Virus record (IMG/VR): IMGVR_UViG_3300037042_007110
Coordinates: 1-64,000 of that record
DNA from: a virus
Reading direction: 5' to 3' (one strand)
DNA length: 64,000 nt
The position numbers and the translations under genes are program-made. Positions 48,362-56,022 of this stretch are shown here, one piece after another; position 1 is the first letter of the stretch; each line of letters opens with the position of its first letter. The notes below the pieces were generated by a model, which saw only the letters and a program-made list of their open reading frames with translations, was not told where the DNA came from and did no database searches.

Positions 48362-48883
48362 ATGAGGCGGCCGGCCGGCTGGGCGCTGACCGACCCGGAG
48401 TTCGGCACGCCGCCCGCGCTGGCGAAGTCGCTGGCTGTTCGGTGGGCTGGCGGCGCGTTCGACCTGGACGTGGCCGCCAGCGACGCGCTCCACGTCTGTC
48501 CGACCTACTTCACCGCCCGCGACGACGGGCTGACGCAGCCGTGGGCCGGCGTCTGCTACATGAACTGCCCCTACGGAACGGCCGAGCAGCGATGGGTGAC
48601 GAAGGCGCGGGCGGAGGTGCTGACCGGGCGGGCTCGCCGCGTTGTCGCCCTTCTGCCTGCGAAGACGGGGAAGGTCTGGTGGCGAAGGTTCATCGTCGCT
48701 CAGGATCAGCCTCCGGCCGGTGGGCTCGTCCTCGTGTACCCCGCGTTCCACTTGGAGTTCCTGCCCAACAAGCTGCGGTACGTGCGGCCGGATGGGGTGC
48801 CGCTCGACAAGGCACGGTTCTACTCGGTCGTGGTCGTGTTCGAGGACTGGGCGGGCCGCGCTCGGTGCGCGGGCGCTCAATGA
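48362..48883 (+). CDS. Phage N6-adenine DNA methyltransferase (Dam type)
   Basis: 173 aa. WALTDPEFGTPPALAKSLAV, FDLDVAASDALHVCPTYFTA, DDGLTQPW and YMNCPYGTAEQRWVTKA follow the pattern of the phage-type DNA N6-adenine methyltransferase family. VALLPAKTGKVWWRRF is its late motif. The catalytic tetrapeptide is NCPY (68-71), whereas NPPY or DPPY is usual; the change may affect activity. It may protect phage DNA from restriction. Confidence 0.8.
   Translation: MRRPAGWALTDPEFGTPPALAKSLAVRWAGGAFDLDVAASDALHVCPTYFTARDDGLTQPWAGVCYMNCPYGTAEQRWVTKARAEVLTGRARRVVALLPAKTGKVWWRRFIVAQDQPPAGGLVLVYPAFHLEFLPNKLRYVRPDGVPLDKARFYSVVVVFEDWAGRARCAGAQ
48878..48883 (+). promoter_or_regulatory. CAATGA leader copy in palindrome GCGCTCAATGAGCGC
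   Basis: Perfect 7-base arms around one central A, followed by GTGGGGAACGG and the ATG at 48904. Confidence 0.45.
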
Positions 48884-48903
48884 GCGCGGTGGGGAACGGG
48901 ACC

Positions 48904-49959
48904 ATGCAGCTTCACGAACAGAACCCGGAGTTGACCGCTCGCGTGATGGCCGCGGTGCGGCGGTCGAAGCGCAAGGACGGGCTGACAGCGACCAACGTTG
49001 GCCGGCGGTGCGGGCTTCCACCGTCGAACTCCGGGAAGGACGACCCCGACGTGCGGATGCGTGTCCAAGGCTCGTACCAGGAGGTGCGTGTGCTGCTCGG
49101 CTACCTCGTCGACATCGGGTGGCTCGAGAGGCTCCGTGGGCGGGGCGGCTCCTCGTACCGTCTGGCGTCGGAGACTGTTCGCGAGCAACACGTCACGGAC
49201 GCCGGCAGAAACGCGGCGGCCGAGGACGTGTGCCGCGCGCTCGGTGTCCTGTACGACGGCACCCCGACCGTCTACATCAGGGCGGAAGAGATGCCGGACG
49301 TGCGGTCGGTGCTCCTGATGACCGGGCTGGTCGCGAGCGGGCCGCCGCACGGACGGGCGATCACGCTGACGCTGACGGCGGACGAGGCGACGTTGATCCG
49401 GGGACTCCTAGAGCCGGCGCGAATCGAGGAGGCGGTGCTCTTGGACCGGCTTGGCGCAGCAGTGGCGCGGGCAGCGACCCGGCGGCTGGGTGTGGAACCG
49501 TGCCCAGCCTGCAGCGGCGGCGGTGTCGTGAGCCACACGGACTACGTCGGCTACCACAGCTGGCCCTGTGATCGGTGCGGCGGCTCCGGCGATGCGCCCG
49601 GAGGCGATCCAGCGGCGAGTACAGCGACACCGGACCTGCAACGACGGGCTCGCCGGCTCTCGTGCTCGCCGGATTGCCCGGGTTACAGGACGGTGCGCGG
49701 GTTCGCAACGAGCATCCTCCCAAGCGATTACATCCAGGTCGTCGGGTGCCGAAAGTGCGGGCTGTACAGGAACCGAGAGGCGGCGCTCGCCATATCGGCG
49801 GACCGAGCGATTGCGGTCGACGTCCGATCCGGAGTTCGGCGCCCGGTCATCGGGTCCGACGCGTGGATGAACTTCCGGAATCTCGTGTACGCCATTCCAG
49901 TCGAGGACGTCGTGGCGCTCGACTTGGCCCTCCCGGCGGCCGGAGGGGATGGGGGCTGA
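48904..49959 (+). CDS. Protein with winged helix and DnaJ-like zinc cluster, unknown
   Basis: 351 aa from the ATG at 48904 (GTGGGGAACGGG upstream); an ATG at 48880 overlapping the previous stop would add 8 residues. N-terminal winged-helix-like part (LTATNVGRRCGLPPS, EVRVLLGYLVDIGWLERLRG, GSSYRLAS). CPACSGGGVVSHTDY with CDRCGGSGDAP is a DnaJ-type CxxCxGxG zinc finger. CSPDCPGYRT and CRKCGLYRN form another Cys cluster. Possibly a regulator. Confidence 0.65.
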   Translation: MQLHEQNPELTARVMAAVRRSKRKDGLTATNVGRRCGLPPSNSGKDDPDVRMRVQGSYQEVRVLLGYLVDIGWLERLRGRGGSSYRLASETVREQHVTDAGRNAAAEDVCRALGVLYDGTPTVYIRAEEMPDVRSVLLMTGLVASGPPHGRAITLTLTADEATLIRGLLEPARIEEAVLLDRLGAAVARAATRRLGVEPCPACSGGGVVSHTDYVGYHSWPCDRCGGSGDAPGGDPAASTATPDLQRRARRLSCSPDCPGYRTVRGFATSILPSDYIQVVGCRKCGLYRNREAALAISADRAIAVDVRSGVRRPVIGSDAWMNFRNLVYAIPVEDVVALDLALPAAGGDGG

Positions 49960-49960
49960 C

Positions 49961-50389
49961 GTGCGCCAGAAGTTGGCCGCGCTGCTCGATCACCACGCTC
50001 CGCCAGAGGCGGTCGCCGCCTACCGACTGAGCGGCGGCCCGGCGACCGGCTTCGTGGTCCTGTCGGCACTCGAGACGGGGCTCTCGCACCACCCGGCGCT
50101 CCTGCTCCTCCTCTGCGACGACGGCGGGCCACCTTTGGCCGGGAAGCGATGGTGGGCGGGCCGTGGCTTCGTCGCGTTGACCCAGGTCATGCGGCCGACC
50201 AGCGGGGAGGCGGCGGACACGGACATCAGCACGACGGAGGTCCAGCTCCTGAACATCGACCCCGTGCAGGCGGACGGGCTGGAGGGTGCGGTCCGGCCCG
50301 GGGCGCGGCTGTCGCTGGCGTTCGACGCCATCCGGCGTCGCTGGTGCATTGGGGTTGACCGTGGGCGCGGGGATGTGGAGTGGTGGTGA
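49961..50389 (+). CDS. Small-protein family A member, unknown
   Basis: 142 aa, GTG start; an in-frame ATG at 49949 is possible. LAALLDHHAPPEAVAAYRLS is a loose match to the family A motif (L-x-x-LPPE-x-x-AE-x-RLG). Rest beta-rich (ALLLLLCDDGGPPLAGKRWW). First of a run of six adjacent family members. Confidence 0.6.
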   Translation: MRQKLAALLDHHAPPEAVAAYRLSGGPATGFVVLSALETGLSHHPALLLLLCDDGGPPLAGKRWWAGRGFVALTQVMRPTSGEAADTDISTTEVQLLNIDPVQADGLEGAVRPGARLSLAFDAIRRRWCIGVDRGRGDVEWW

Positions 50390-50754
50390 TGCCCAAGCAG
50401 CGGCACCGACTCCCGGGGAACCTGTTCGAGCGCATGCACGACGCCTTCGTGGAGGCGGCCGGAAACGACACGCCCGGGCTGGTCGGCGCGCTGCTCGGGT
50501 TTCTGCCACCGGAGATAGCGGCCGAGGTGAGGCTAGGCGGCGGGGCGCGCGTCAACATGTGGTTCGAGCACAGGAACAGCCTGGCGTTCGCCTACGCGTC
50601 GCTCGATGGGAGGACGTATCGGGTCGGGTGCTTGGACCGCGCCGACACCGAGGGTTTCCGGCGCCTTGTGGCTGCTGCGTTCGAGTGCCACATTCAGCTC
50701 CGGGTGCCACGTCAAGAGGCGCGGGCGCTCTGGAGGGGGACGAGGCGGCCGTGA
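50389..50754 (+). CDS. Small-protein family A member, unknown
   Basis: 121 aa, ATG overlapping the previous stop, GGAG upstream. The clearest family A example: GALLGFLPPEIAAEVRLGGG, then VNMWFEHR and ASLDGRTYRVG. The C-terminal half (RRLVAAAFECHIQLRVP) matches the end of the protein at 55681. Predicted as one helix packed on a beta sheet. Confidence 0.65.
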   Translation: MPKQRHRLPGNLFERMHDAFVEAAGNDTPGLVGALLGFLPPEIAAEVRLGGGARVNMWFEHRNSLAFAYASLDGRTYRVGCLDRADTEGFRRLVAAAFECHIQLRVPRQEARALWRGTRRP

Positions 50755-51113
50755 CGCACTGGCTGGATCGTCAGGTCTCTATTTCCAAGGCTGAGGGGCT
50801 GCGCATCCACAGGCGGATCGTGCGGAAGTTGCCAATGGTGGGTCAGGCGGCCGCTCGGCTCGGCGAGCCCGTGGCGCTTATGATCGAGACGGTGACCGTG
50901 CGCGGCAAGCCGTACGCGTGGATCAACCACGTTGTCTGGGCACGGACCTTGAGTTCCAACGAGCGTTGGACGCGGGTGTCGACGCTGTTGATGGCCAAGA
51001 CTGCGCGCAAGTACCTGACCGCGGCGCGGGCCGTTGGCTGGTCCGTGGAGTTCCGGAAGCGGAGCATGAGCGACGAGCAGCCGGACCAGCCAATGCCGGA
51101 AGACGAGGCGTGA
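50751..51113 (+). CDS. Small-protein family A member, unknown
   Basis: 120 aa, GTG start in a GTGA overlap. VRKLPMVGQAAARLGEPVAL and MIETVTVRG are the family A core. Then WINHVVWARTL and a helix TARKYLTAARAVG. Acidic tail. Unrecognised. Confidence 0.6.
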   Translation: MTHWLDRQVSISKAEGLRIHRRIVRKLPMVGQAAARLGEPVALMIETVTVRGKPYAWINHVVWARTLSSNERWTRVSTLLMAKTARKYLTAARAVGWSVEFRKRSMSDEQPDQPMPEDEA

Positions 51114-51115
51114 GG

Positions 51116-51526
51116 ATGCCGTTCCGTCGGCGGGAGTTCGTGGGCGAGGACAGGAGCGGGCGGAACCTCTGCGACGTCTTGTTTCCCGGCACCGGGGACG
51201 ACGTGAAGGACTTGGAGGTGTCGGCCGGGCGGCTGCGGGCGCTGCTTCCGGAAGCCGTCCAGGCAGCCCTTCGGCTCGGTACACAGGGGACGCTCTGCGT
51301 CTTGACCGAGTTCCTGTGCGGCCAGCTCGAGCTCCGCCACCCGTTCGTCTGGCACGTCGTCCTGGTCGTCGACAACGAGTGCTACTCGCTTGGTGGGTGC
51401 CACGGGTGGGGCACGCCGACAGCGGTAGCCAGTTGCGCGCAGACGCTCGGCCTTGGGTACGAGGACGGGGCCGCGGAGACCCCGAAAGGCGCCCTGTTCA
51501 ACTACGACCGTGGGTGGCTGTCGTGA
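51116..51526 (+). CDS. Small-protein family A member, unknown
   Basis: 136 aa, ATG 2 bases after the previous stop. LRALLPEAVQAALRLGTQGT and LCVLTEF form the core; then VWHVVLVVDNECYSLGG. Six Cys. Unrecognised. Confidence 0.6.
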   Translation: MPFRRREFVGEDRSGRNLCDVLFPGTGDDVKDLEVSAGRLRALLPEAVQAALRLGTQGTLCVLTEFLCGQLELRHPFVWHVVLVVDNECYSLGGCHGWGTPTAVASCAQTLGLGYEDGAAETPKGALFNYDRGWLS

Positions 51527-51536
51527 GGGCGTACTG

Positions 51537-52028
51537 ATGGGGCAACAAACGGGGCAACAAACGGGGCAACAAACCACGCAACTATGCGAGCAGCAAGGCG
51601 AAGATGGTATCGTGCTCCGAACGAGTTTGGAAGACGATTTGTTCCGGGCTTACATGACCTTCGACGGCGGGGCATCCGTGGACAGATGGGGGTACACGAA
51701 CGCCCGTCGGATGACCGATTGGAACCTGGCGAAGCAAGCCATCCTGACCGGCGTGGTGCTTCGCCGTCTGCCCGACGCGACCGGAGCAGCGATCCGTCTC
51801 GGCGAGCGGGCGTGCGCGGTGGTGACGGTTGAGACCAGGGAGCACCGGCGACGGAAGCCGGGAGGGCACGTCGTTGTTCGGCAGCTCAATCTGCACGCGC
51901 TGGTGAGGGTGCTGGGACGGACGTATCGGCTCGGCTCCGTCCGACGCAAGCGGGCCAGGGAGCTGTTGAGGGAGGCGTTGCTCGGGTGTTGCGTGTCGGT
52001 GTGCTGGGACGGGAACGTGCTGAAGTGA
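51537..52028 (+). CDS. Small-protein family A member with repeat-encoded Gln-rich N-terminus
   Basis: 163 aa. The N-terminus MGQQTGQQTGQQT comes from three 12-base tandem repeats that match the iterons in the initiator gene. Core: LRRLPDATGAAIRLGERACA, VVTVETRE, then LVRVLGRTYRLGSV. It is flanked by other family members. The repeat suggests a DNA site shared with the origin or transferred from it. Confidence 0.62.
   Translation: MGQQTGQQTGQQTTQLCEQQGEDGIVLRTSLEDDLFRAYMTFDGGASVDRWGYTNARRMTDWNLAKQAILTGVVLRRLPDATGAAIRLGERACAVVTVETREHRRRKPGGHVVVRQLNLHALVRVLGRTYRLGSVRRKRARELLREALLGCCVSVCWDGNVLK
51538..51573 (+). repeat. Three 12-base repeats CGGGGCAACAAA
   Basis: Units at 51538-51549 (first base T), 51550-51561 and 51562-51573. 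Near-identical to the CGGGGCGACAAA units at 35406-35453. Confidence 0.6.
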
Positions 52029-52525
52029 GCCGGCCCGGACCACTCGTCATCGCGCCTCCGGTGACGCTCGCGGTGGTCGCGAGCGCGCTTCTCCAGCGGG
52101 TGTGCGACGTGCTGCCGCCGGACAAGGCGGCGCTGCTCCGGCTTGGCCAGACGTTCCCGTTGGCGATCGGCTGGCGCTTCCTGGCGAAGTACTCGGACGG
52201 CCCGAGGGGAAGCGGCCGGCTCCACGTCTGCGTCCGCGCCGTGGGGAAACGCGACGGGTGTTCGGCCTACCTGGGCTTCCTGCCCGGTTTCGACAAGTCG
52301 GGTCAGGACGCGACGACCATCACGCAGGCGGCCATGGAGTACGGCTGGGCTGTGGACCCCGGCGCCTACGCAGCCGAAAGCGCGTGCTCCTCGTGCAGAC
52401 GCCGGTCGCGCGACCCGACGACCCCGTACATGGCGCGGTGCTGGTGGCACCATCGGACGCTCAAGCGCCGGGTCGCCCTGCTCCAGCGTCCTCGGGGCGT
52501 CGGCGGGCCGACCTGGTCGTGGTAG
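52025..52525 (+). CDS. Small-protein family A member with Cys-rich C-terminus
   Basis: 166 aa, GTG start in a GTGA overlap. VCDVLPPDKAALLRLGQTFP and LAIGWRFL are the family core. The C-terminus has CSSCRRRSRDPTTPYMARCW, a possible zinc site, then basic residues. Last member of the first run. Confidence 0.6.
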   Translation: MSRPGPLVIAPPVTLAVVASALLQRVCDVLPPDKAALLRLGQTFPLAIGWRFLAKYSDGPRGSGRLHVCVRAVGKRDGCSAYLGFLPGFDKSGQDATTITQAAMEYGWAVDPGAYAAESACSSCRRRSRDPTTPYMARCWWHHRTLKRRVALLQRPRGVGGPTWSW

Positions 52526-52577
52526 ACGACCTTCCGCGTCCGCCGAAGCGGTGACCGCTCGCCAGCTTGCAGACGCC

Positions 52578-52634
52578 GTGCAGACGATGCTGACCGGTGC
52601 AGACGATGCTGACCAGGTGCAGACGATGCAGACC
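52578..52634 (+). repeat. Tandem repeat GTGCAGACGATGCTGACC x3
   Basis: Units at 52578-52595, 52597-52614 and 52617-52634 (last one GTGCAGACGATGCAGACC), lying between converging genes just downstream of the radical SAM gene's stop. No T-tract terminator seen. Confidence 0.6.
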
Positions 52635-52644
52635 CCGCTCCCAC

Positions 52645-53784
52645 CTATCGGACCCAGTCGGTGAGCGGCATGAGGATGTCCAGGTCGCGAGGCCCGAGCC
52701 GGCACTGGCGCGCCCCTGCCCGCCGGAGCCAGGCGGGGAGCGTCTCCTTGTTGTGGATGCCCCGCATCAGCCAGTAGAAGCGGAAGGCGCCGAGCGCGCG
52801 GTCCGTCCAGTAACGGCCCACGTGCTTGCCGGCCCGTTCGATCTTGTCCAGCGGGACGTACTGCTGCGGGTACGGGCGGATGCCGAGCCGGAGGACCTCC
52901 ATCAGCTTGTAGTGCGACTCCGCCGGCGTGTCGTGGAAGTTGTAGAGCACGAACGCCATCATGTCCTCGACGTGGCACCCCGCCTTGATGAGCCGGCGGG
53001 CCGCCGACTGGAACACGCCATCGTCGCCGACCCGGTCGAAGCTCATGCGGAGCCCCGACAGCCCGTACCGAAGCCGGGCCAGCCGTGCGGCCACGTCGTC
53101 GTCGACCCGGTGGCAGTCGAAGCCGTTGTCGAAGCACGCCTTGAGTCCCGACGCTTCCACGGCGTCCAGCACGGCGGTCCAGTGGGCGTCGGGCCACGCG
53201 AGCAGGTTGTTGTCGCTGACGAGGACCGTGTCCTTGCCGCGGACGACCATCTGCTCACGCCACCCCTCGACGACGTAGCGGGGCCGCTCGATGCGTCCGA
53301 CCACGCAGTATGGGCAGGAGTTTGGGCAGCCGCGGGTCGTGTAGACGAAGGCGGCCGTCTCGAACTTGGGGTCGGGCCGCCAGGCGAGCGAGTAGTCGGG
53401 ACGGACCGCGTCCAGTACCGGGGAGGTGCCGCAGAAGACGTCGGCCCCGGTCGCCCCGGCCACAAGGTCGGGCATGAGCGACGCCAGTACCCCGCCAACC
53501 ACGATGCGAGCTCGCGGCGCGACTCGCCTCGCCCGGTCGATGGACTGGATGAGGATGGTCAAGTCCTGCGTCCACAACGACCCCACGCAGACCAGGTCCA
53601 CGTCCGCGTCGCCACGGTTCAGCCACCGCCCGTACCGCGGCGCCTTCCCAGCCAGCCGTAGATAACCCGCGATCCGCGCGAGTCCCATCGGGATGTGCTT
53701 CCGCCGATGCGGCGGCTCGAGCAGGAATACCACCCGCCCGGCGTCCAGCGCTCCGAGCATCTCCGCTTCCGTCAGTCGTGCCAT
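52645..53784 (-). CDS. Radical SAM protein with B12-binding-like N-terminal domain
   Basis: 379 aa; ATG at 53784 with AAGGAG upstream. N-terminal half: EPPHRRKHIPMGLARIAGYL, DLVCVGSLWTQDL and IVVGGVLASLMPDLVAG, as in B12-binding domains of radical SAM enzymes. The radical SAM core has TTRGCPNSCPYCVVG (C153, C157, C160 bind the 4Fe-4S cluster), followed by VLVSDNNLLAWPD and MSFDRVGDDGV. Substrate unknown. It is a lone minus-strand gene bracketed by tandem repeats, so possibly acquired; nucleotide or tRNA modification are candidates only. Confidence 0.82.
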   Translation of the reverse strand: MARLTEAEMLGALDAGRVVFLLEPPHRRKHIPMGLARIAGYLRLAGKAPRYGRWLNRGDADVDLVCVGSLWTQDLTILIQSIDRARRVAPRARIVVGGVLASLMPDLVAGATGADVFCGTSPVLDAVRPDYSLAWRPDPKFETAAFVYTTRGCPNSCPYCVVGRIERPRYVVEGWREQMVVRGKDTVLVSDNNLLAWPDAHWTAVLDAVEASGLKACFDNGFDCHRVDDDVAARLARLRYGLSGLRMSFDRVGDDGVFQSAARRLIKAGCHVEDMMAFVLYNFHDTPAESHYKLMEVLRLGIRPYPQQYVPLDKIERAGKHVGRYWTDRALGAFRFYWLMRGIHNKETLPAWLRRAGARQCRLGPRDLDILMPLTDWVR

Positions 53785-54044
53785 CGTCGCGTGGCTCCTT
53801 CCCAGCCCACGCCCCGAACTCTACCGGGTGGTGGCCAGCGTATCCAGTGGCCAAGCCCTCGGCGGCCCGTGAGCAACAGGACGGGGAAGTAGGACGGACG
53901 GAGCAGCGCGGCCGGCTTGGGTGGTTGCCCGGTGTACCCGGCCGCGGTGACGGCGCCGGGTGCAGAAGCGGGCGCACCCCGTTGTCAGGCTGGATGACCG
54001 GCCCCAGGTCGAGTACAGTCGTGTGGACAACGGAGGCGGTCCCC
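53785..54044. promoter_or_regulatory. Divergent intergenic region
   Basis: 260 bases between the minus-strand radical SAM gene and the HTH gene. TACAGT at 54014-54019 could be a -10 for the rightward gene. No gene with a credible start and coding character seen. Confidence 0.35.
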
Positions 54045-54860
54045 GTGAGCGAGAAGTCAGAACCCCTGTGCAAGCCAATCGAGCGGGAGGTCTATGACGC
54101 GCTGCTCGCTGCGTTTCGTGCCGTACCCGGAAACGTCAGTGCTGCTGCGAAGGCGGCGGGGGTCGCGCGTAAAACGGCACGATTAGCACTACTTAGGGGC
54201 TGGCCGGCCCGCCGGTGGCCGCCGATTCGGGACGTGTTGGAGCAGGAGCAACGGCTGGCCAGGGCGATCCGATTTCAGGCCGATGGTGGGGGCGTGCAGG
54301 CGCCCGGCGGCGATACAGCTTCCGTGCAGACGCCGGGTTCTATGGCAGCACTCCAGGCCTCCCCGCAGGGGCTCCATCCCGAAGCCGCACGGAAGCTGGC
54401 CTTGGACGCGGAAGCGGCCGCGCTCGACGCAGCCCGGGCACGAGCTCAGGAAGGACAGATGGTCCAGCTGTCCCGCGGCAACACCATTGCCCTGATGGGC
54501 ACGACAAGCCACCTGCTCCGAGCGGGCGTGGCCCGTGCGCAGGCGCTGCAGAAGTCGCTGGACGCTGGCGATGTGCTGCTGACGCCCGCGCAGACGTTGC
54601 AGTTCGTCTCGAGCTGCGGGTACTTGGCGAAGACCGCGGCCGAAGCCGCGGAGACCACCATGCGAATGGAGCGCCTCCTCCTCGGCGCGCCGACCGAGAT
54701 ACTCGGCATCCAGGCCGACCGCATGTCCATGGACGACGCCGAGCGCGTCATCGACATGGCCTCCCGGGCGCTCGAGCGCGTCCGAGCCCAGGAAGGCCTC
54801 GTGCGGGTCGAGGCTTACGTCGTGGACCCGCCGCCCAAGGGCGAGCCGCGCAAGCCGTGA
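54045..54860 (+). CDS. HTH protein resembling terminase small subunits, unknown
   Basis: 271 aa, GTG start with CGGAGG upstream. N-terminal helix-turn-helix: FRAVPGNVSAAAKAAGVARK followed by TARLALLRGWP. The middle is a spacer with VQAPGG and VQTPGS. The C-terminal half is helical (LALDAEAAALDAARARAQEG; VSSCGYLAKTAAEAAETTM). The N-terminal HTH is like that of small terminase subunits, but no large terminase is adjacent, so a transcription regulator is equally likely. Confidence 0.6.
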   Translation: MSEKSEPLCKPIEREVYDALLAAFRAVPGNVSAAAKAAGVARKTARLALLRGWPARRWPPIRDVLEQEQRLARAIRFQADGGGVQAPGGDTASVQTPGSMAALQASPQGLHPEAARKLALDAEAAALDAARARAQEGQMVQLSRGNTIALMGTTSHLLRAGVARAQALQKSLDAGDVLLTPAQTLQFVSSCGYLAKTAAEAAETTMRMERLLLGAPTEILGIQADRMSMDDAERVIDMASRALERVRAQEGLVRVEAYVVDPPPKGEPRKP

Positions 54861-54890
54861 GCGCGGGCGGACGAGGCTGCCTGCCGCGGT

Positions 54891-54917
54891 TCACCATGCT
54901 CACCATGTTCACCACGC
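54891..54917 (+). repeat. Three 9-base repeats TCACCATGY
   Basis: TCACCATGC, TCACCATGT and TCACCACGC in tandem, leading directly into the 20-base repeat array. Confidence 0.5.
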
Positions 54918-54997
54918 TGTAGAACATGCAGGCCGGCTACAGACCATGCAGACCGCCTGTAGAACATGCAGACCGCCTGTAGAACATGCAGACCGGG
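54918..54997 (+). repeat. Four tandem 20-base repeats
   Basis: Consensus TGTAGAACATGCAGACCGCC; units start at 54918, 54938, 54958 and 54978. They share TGCAGAC with the repeats at 52578-52634. No spacers, so not CRISPR. Confidence 0.65.
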
Positions 54998-55187
54998 GCG
55001 CTTCCGTACAGACTCCGAACACTTGGCGCGGTTGTAGGTCCATCCGCGCGGAGCCACGACCTCACAGACTGTACACCGATTCCGCGGTGAGCCGGCCTGT
55101 CGGGGCCGGCCGCGACGGGACGCGCGCGGGCGCGCGAGTAGAGAACGCCGTCCTGTGGCCTCCCCGACCCCGTGCCGCGCCCACCGA

Positions 55188-55250
55188 GGCGCCAGGCCGG
55201 CTGGCCGTTCCAGCAGCACTCCGGCGGCGGCCAGCCGCCGGCCTGGCGCC
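55188..55250 (+). repeat. Long inverted repeat / stem-loop
   Basis: GGCGCCAGGCCGG + CTGGCC (55188-55206) pairs with GGCCAG and CCGGCCTGGCGCC (55229-55250) with a 3-base bulge: a 19-base-pair stem and a 22-base loop. Confidence 0.6.
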
Positions 55251-55285
55251 AGACCCGCATCCGGCCGGAGTCACCCTAACGATTT

Positions 55286-55325
55286 GGAGGGGTTGCCCCT
55301 CCAGGCCGGGCTCCGCTGCCGGAGC
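55286..55325 (+). repeat. Two adjacent hairpins
   Basis: GGAGGGG-TTG-CCCCTCC (55286-55302) and GCTCCG-CTGC-CGGAGC (55310-55325), in a locally less GC-rich setting with TAAAC after the second. Terminator-like spacing but no T-tract. Confidence 0.45.
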
Positions 55326-55667
55326 TAAACCCTCCATATCATTGACGAAACCGCCCCCCCGGGGGGGCCGCCGGCCGTGGCCGGGGCGGTGGGTGCTAAC
55401 GTGCTCCTCCATCCGCACCCTGAACTCACCCCTTGCGCCCCGCACGCAGTCCGCGCCGATTCTGCGAAGACGGCGCGGCTCCGGCCCGACGGCGCTGCTC
55501 GGGTGGGGGTCGGCGCGCTGCCGCCAATGCGCCACCGCCCCGAGCAGCCGCCCTTCTGCGCGGACTTGAGCCACCGTCCTTGGCCGCACAACGGGCTCCG
55601 CACCGACTCTGGCTTTGACCCGGCACCCTTTCGACGGCTTTGCTTCGTGCTGCGCCGCGGGCCGGCT

Positions 55668-55673
55668 CAATGA
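55668..55673 (+). promoter_or_regulatory. CAATGACC leader copy
   Basis: GGCCGGCTCAATGACCCGGCC has 6-base arms, and lies 8 bases before the GTG at 55681. No real gene ends here, which shows that the motif is an element in itself. Confidence 0.45.
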
Positions 55674-55680
55674 CCCGGCC

Positions 55681-56022
55681 GTGACCTTCATCGACAGAAC
55701 CGGAGCGCTGCTGACCACCGCCCCCACCGTGGAGGCTGCTGCCGTGGAGTCGGCCGAGGCGCGGCTCTACGGGCCAGTGGCCCACCAGCTCGTGATGATG
55801 GTGCCGCGAAGCGACCCGCTACAGCGTCGGGTCTTGCCGCCGGACCTGCTGCTCGACCTGAAGTTCGAGCGCGAGGTGGACACGGCTCCGTTCTTCGTCC
55901 CCAACCTGCGGGCCGCCCGCGACGCCGGCTACGTCGCGCTGTGCCTGGGACGGACCTACCGCCTGTTCGGCGTGAAGTCCCTGTTCGCCAGCGCGGTACA
56001 GCTCCGCCTGGTCGCCCAATGA
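55681..56022 (+). CDS. Small-protein family B member with family A-like C-terminus
   Basis: 113 aa, GTG start. N-terminal FIDRTGALLTTAPTVEAAAV then ESAEARLYGP matches the proteins at 59048 and 59482 (family B). The C-terminal half, RRVLPPDLLLDLKFER and CLGRTYRLFGV, matches family A (51537, 50389). It links the two families. Unrecognised. Confidence 0.6.
   Translation: MTFIDRTGALLTTAPTVEAAAVESAEARLYGPVAHQLVMMVPRSDPLQRRVLPPDLLLDLKFEREVDTAPFFVPNLRAARDAGYVALCLGRTYRLFGVKSLFASAVQLRLVAQ
56017..56022 (+). promoter_or_regulatory. CAATGACC leader copy
   Basis: GCCCAATGACCGCG; the ATG inside the motif is itself the start of the next gene (56019). Confidence 0.35.

Larger units (their letters stand above)
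54861..55680. other. 820-base non-coding region with tandem repeats and strong secondary structure
   Basis: No plus-strand gene with a start, ribosome site and convincing protein is visible. From left to right it has 9-base repeats, four 20-base repeats, a long imperfect hairpin at 55188-55250, two short hairpins at 55286-55325 and C7G7 at 55354-55367. Open frames (for example 55377-55673) look like GC-driven shadows. It could be an origin, a packaging or recombination site, or an untranslated RNA. Confidence 0.55.

Noticed and set aside
54045-54860. Firm call as terminase small subunit
   Set aside because: Only the N-terminal HTH resembles one; the length and missing neighbouring large subunit do not support it.
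54918-54997. CRISPR-like array
   Set aside because: The 20-base units are directly joined without spacers, and no Cas genes are present.
55261-55340. tRNA-like fold
   Set aside because: The two hairpins do not give a cloverleaf with acceptor stem and TTC arm. No tRNA was found anywhere in the window by eye.
54946-55673. Open frames in the long intergenic region, for example 55377-55673
   Set aside because: Pro/Arg/Ala-rich translations crossing hairpins and repeats, no ribosome site; best explained by lack of stops in GC-rich DNA.
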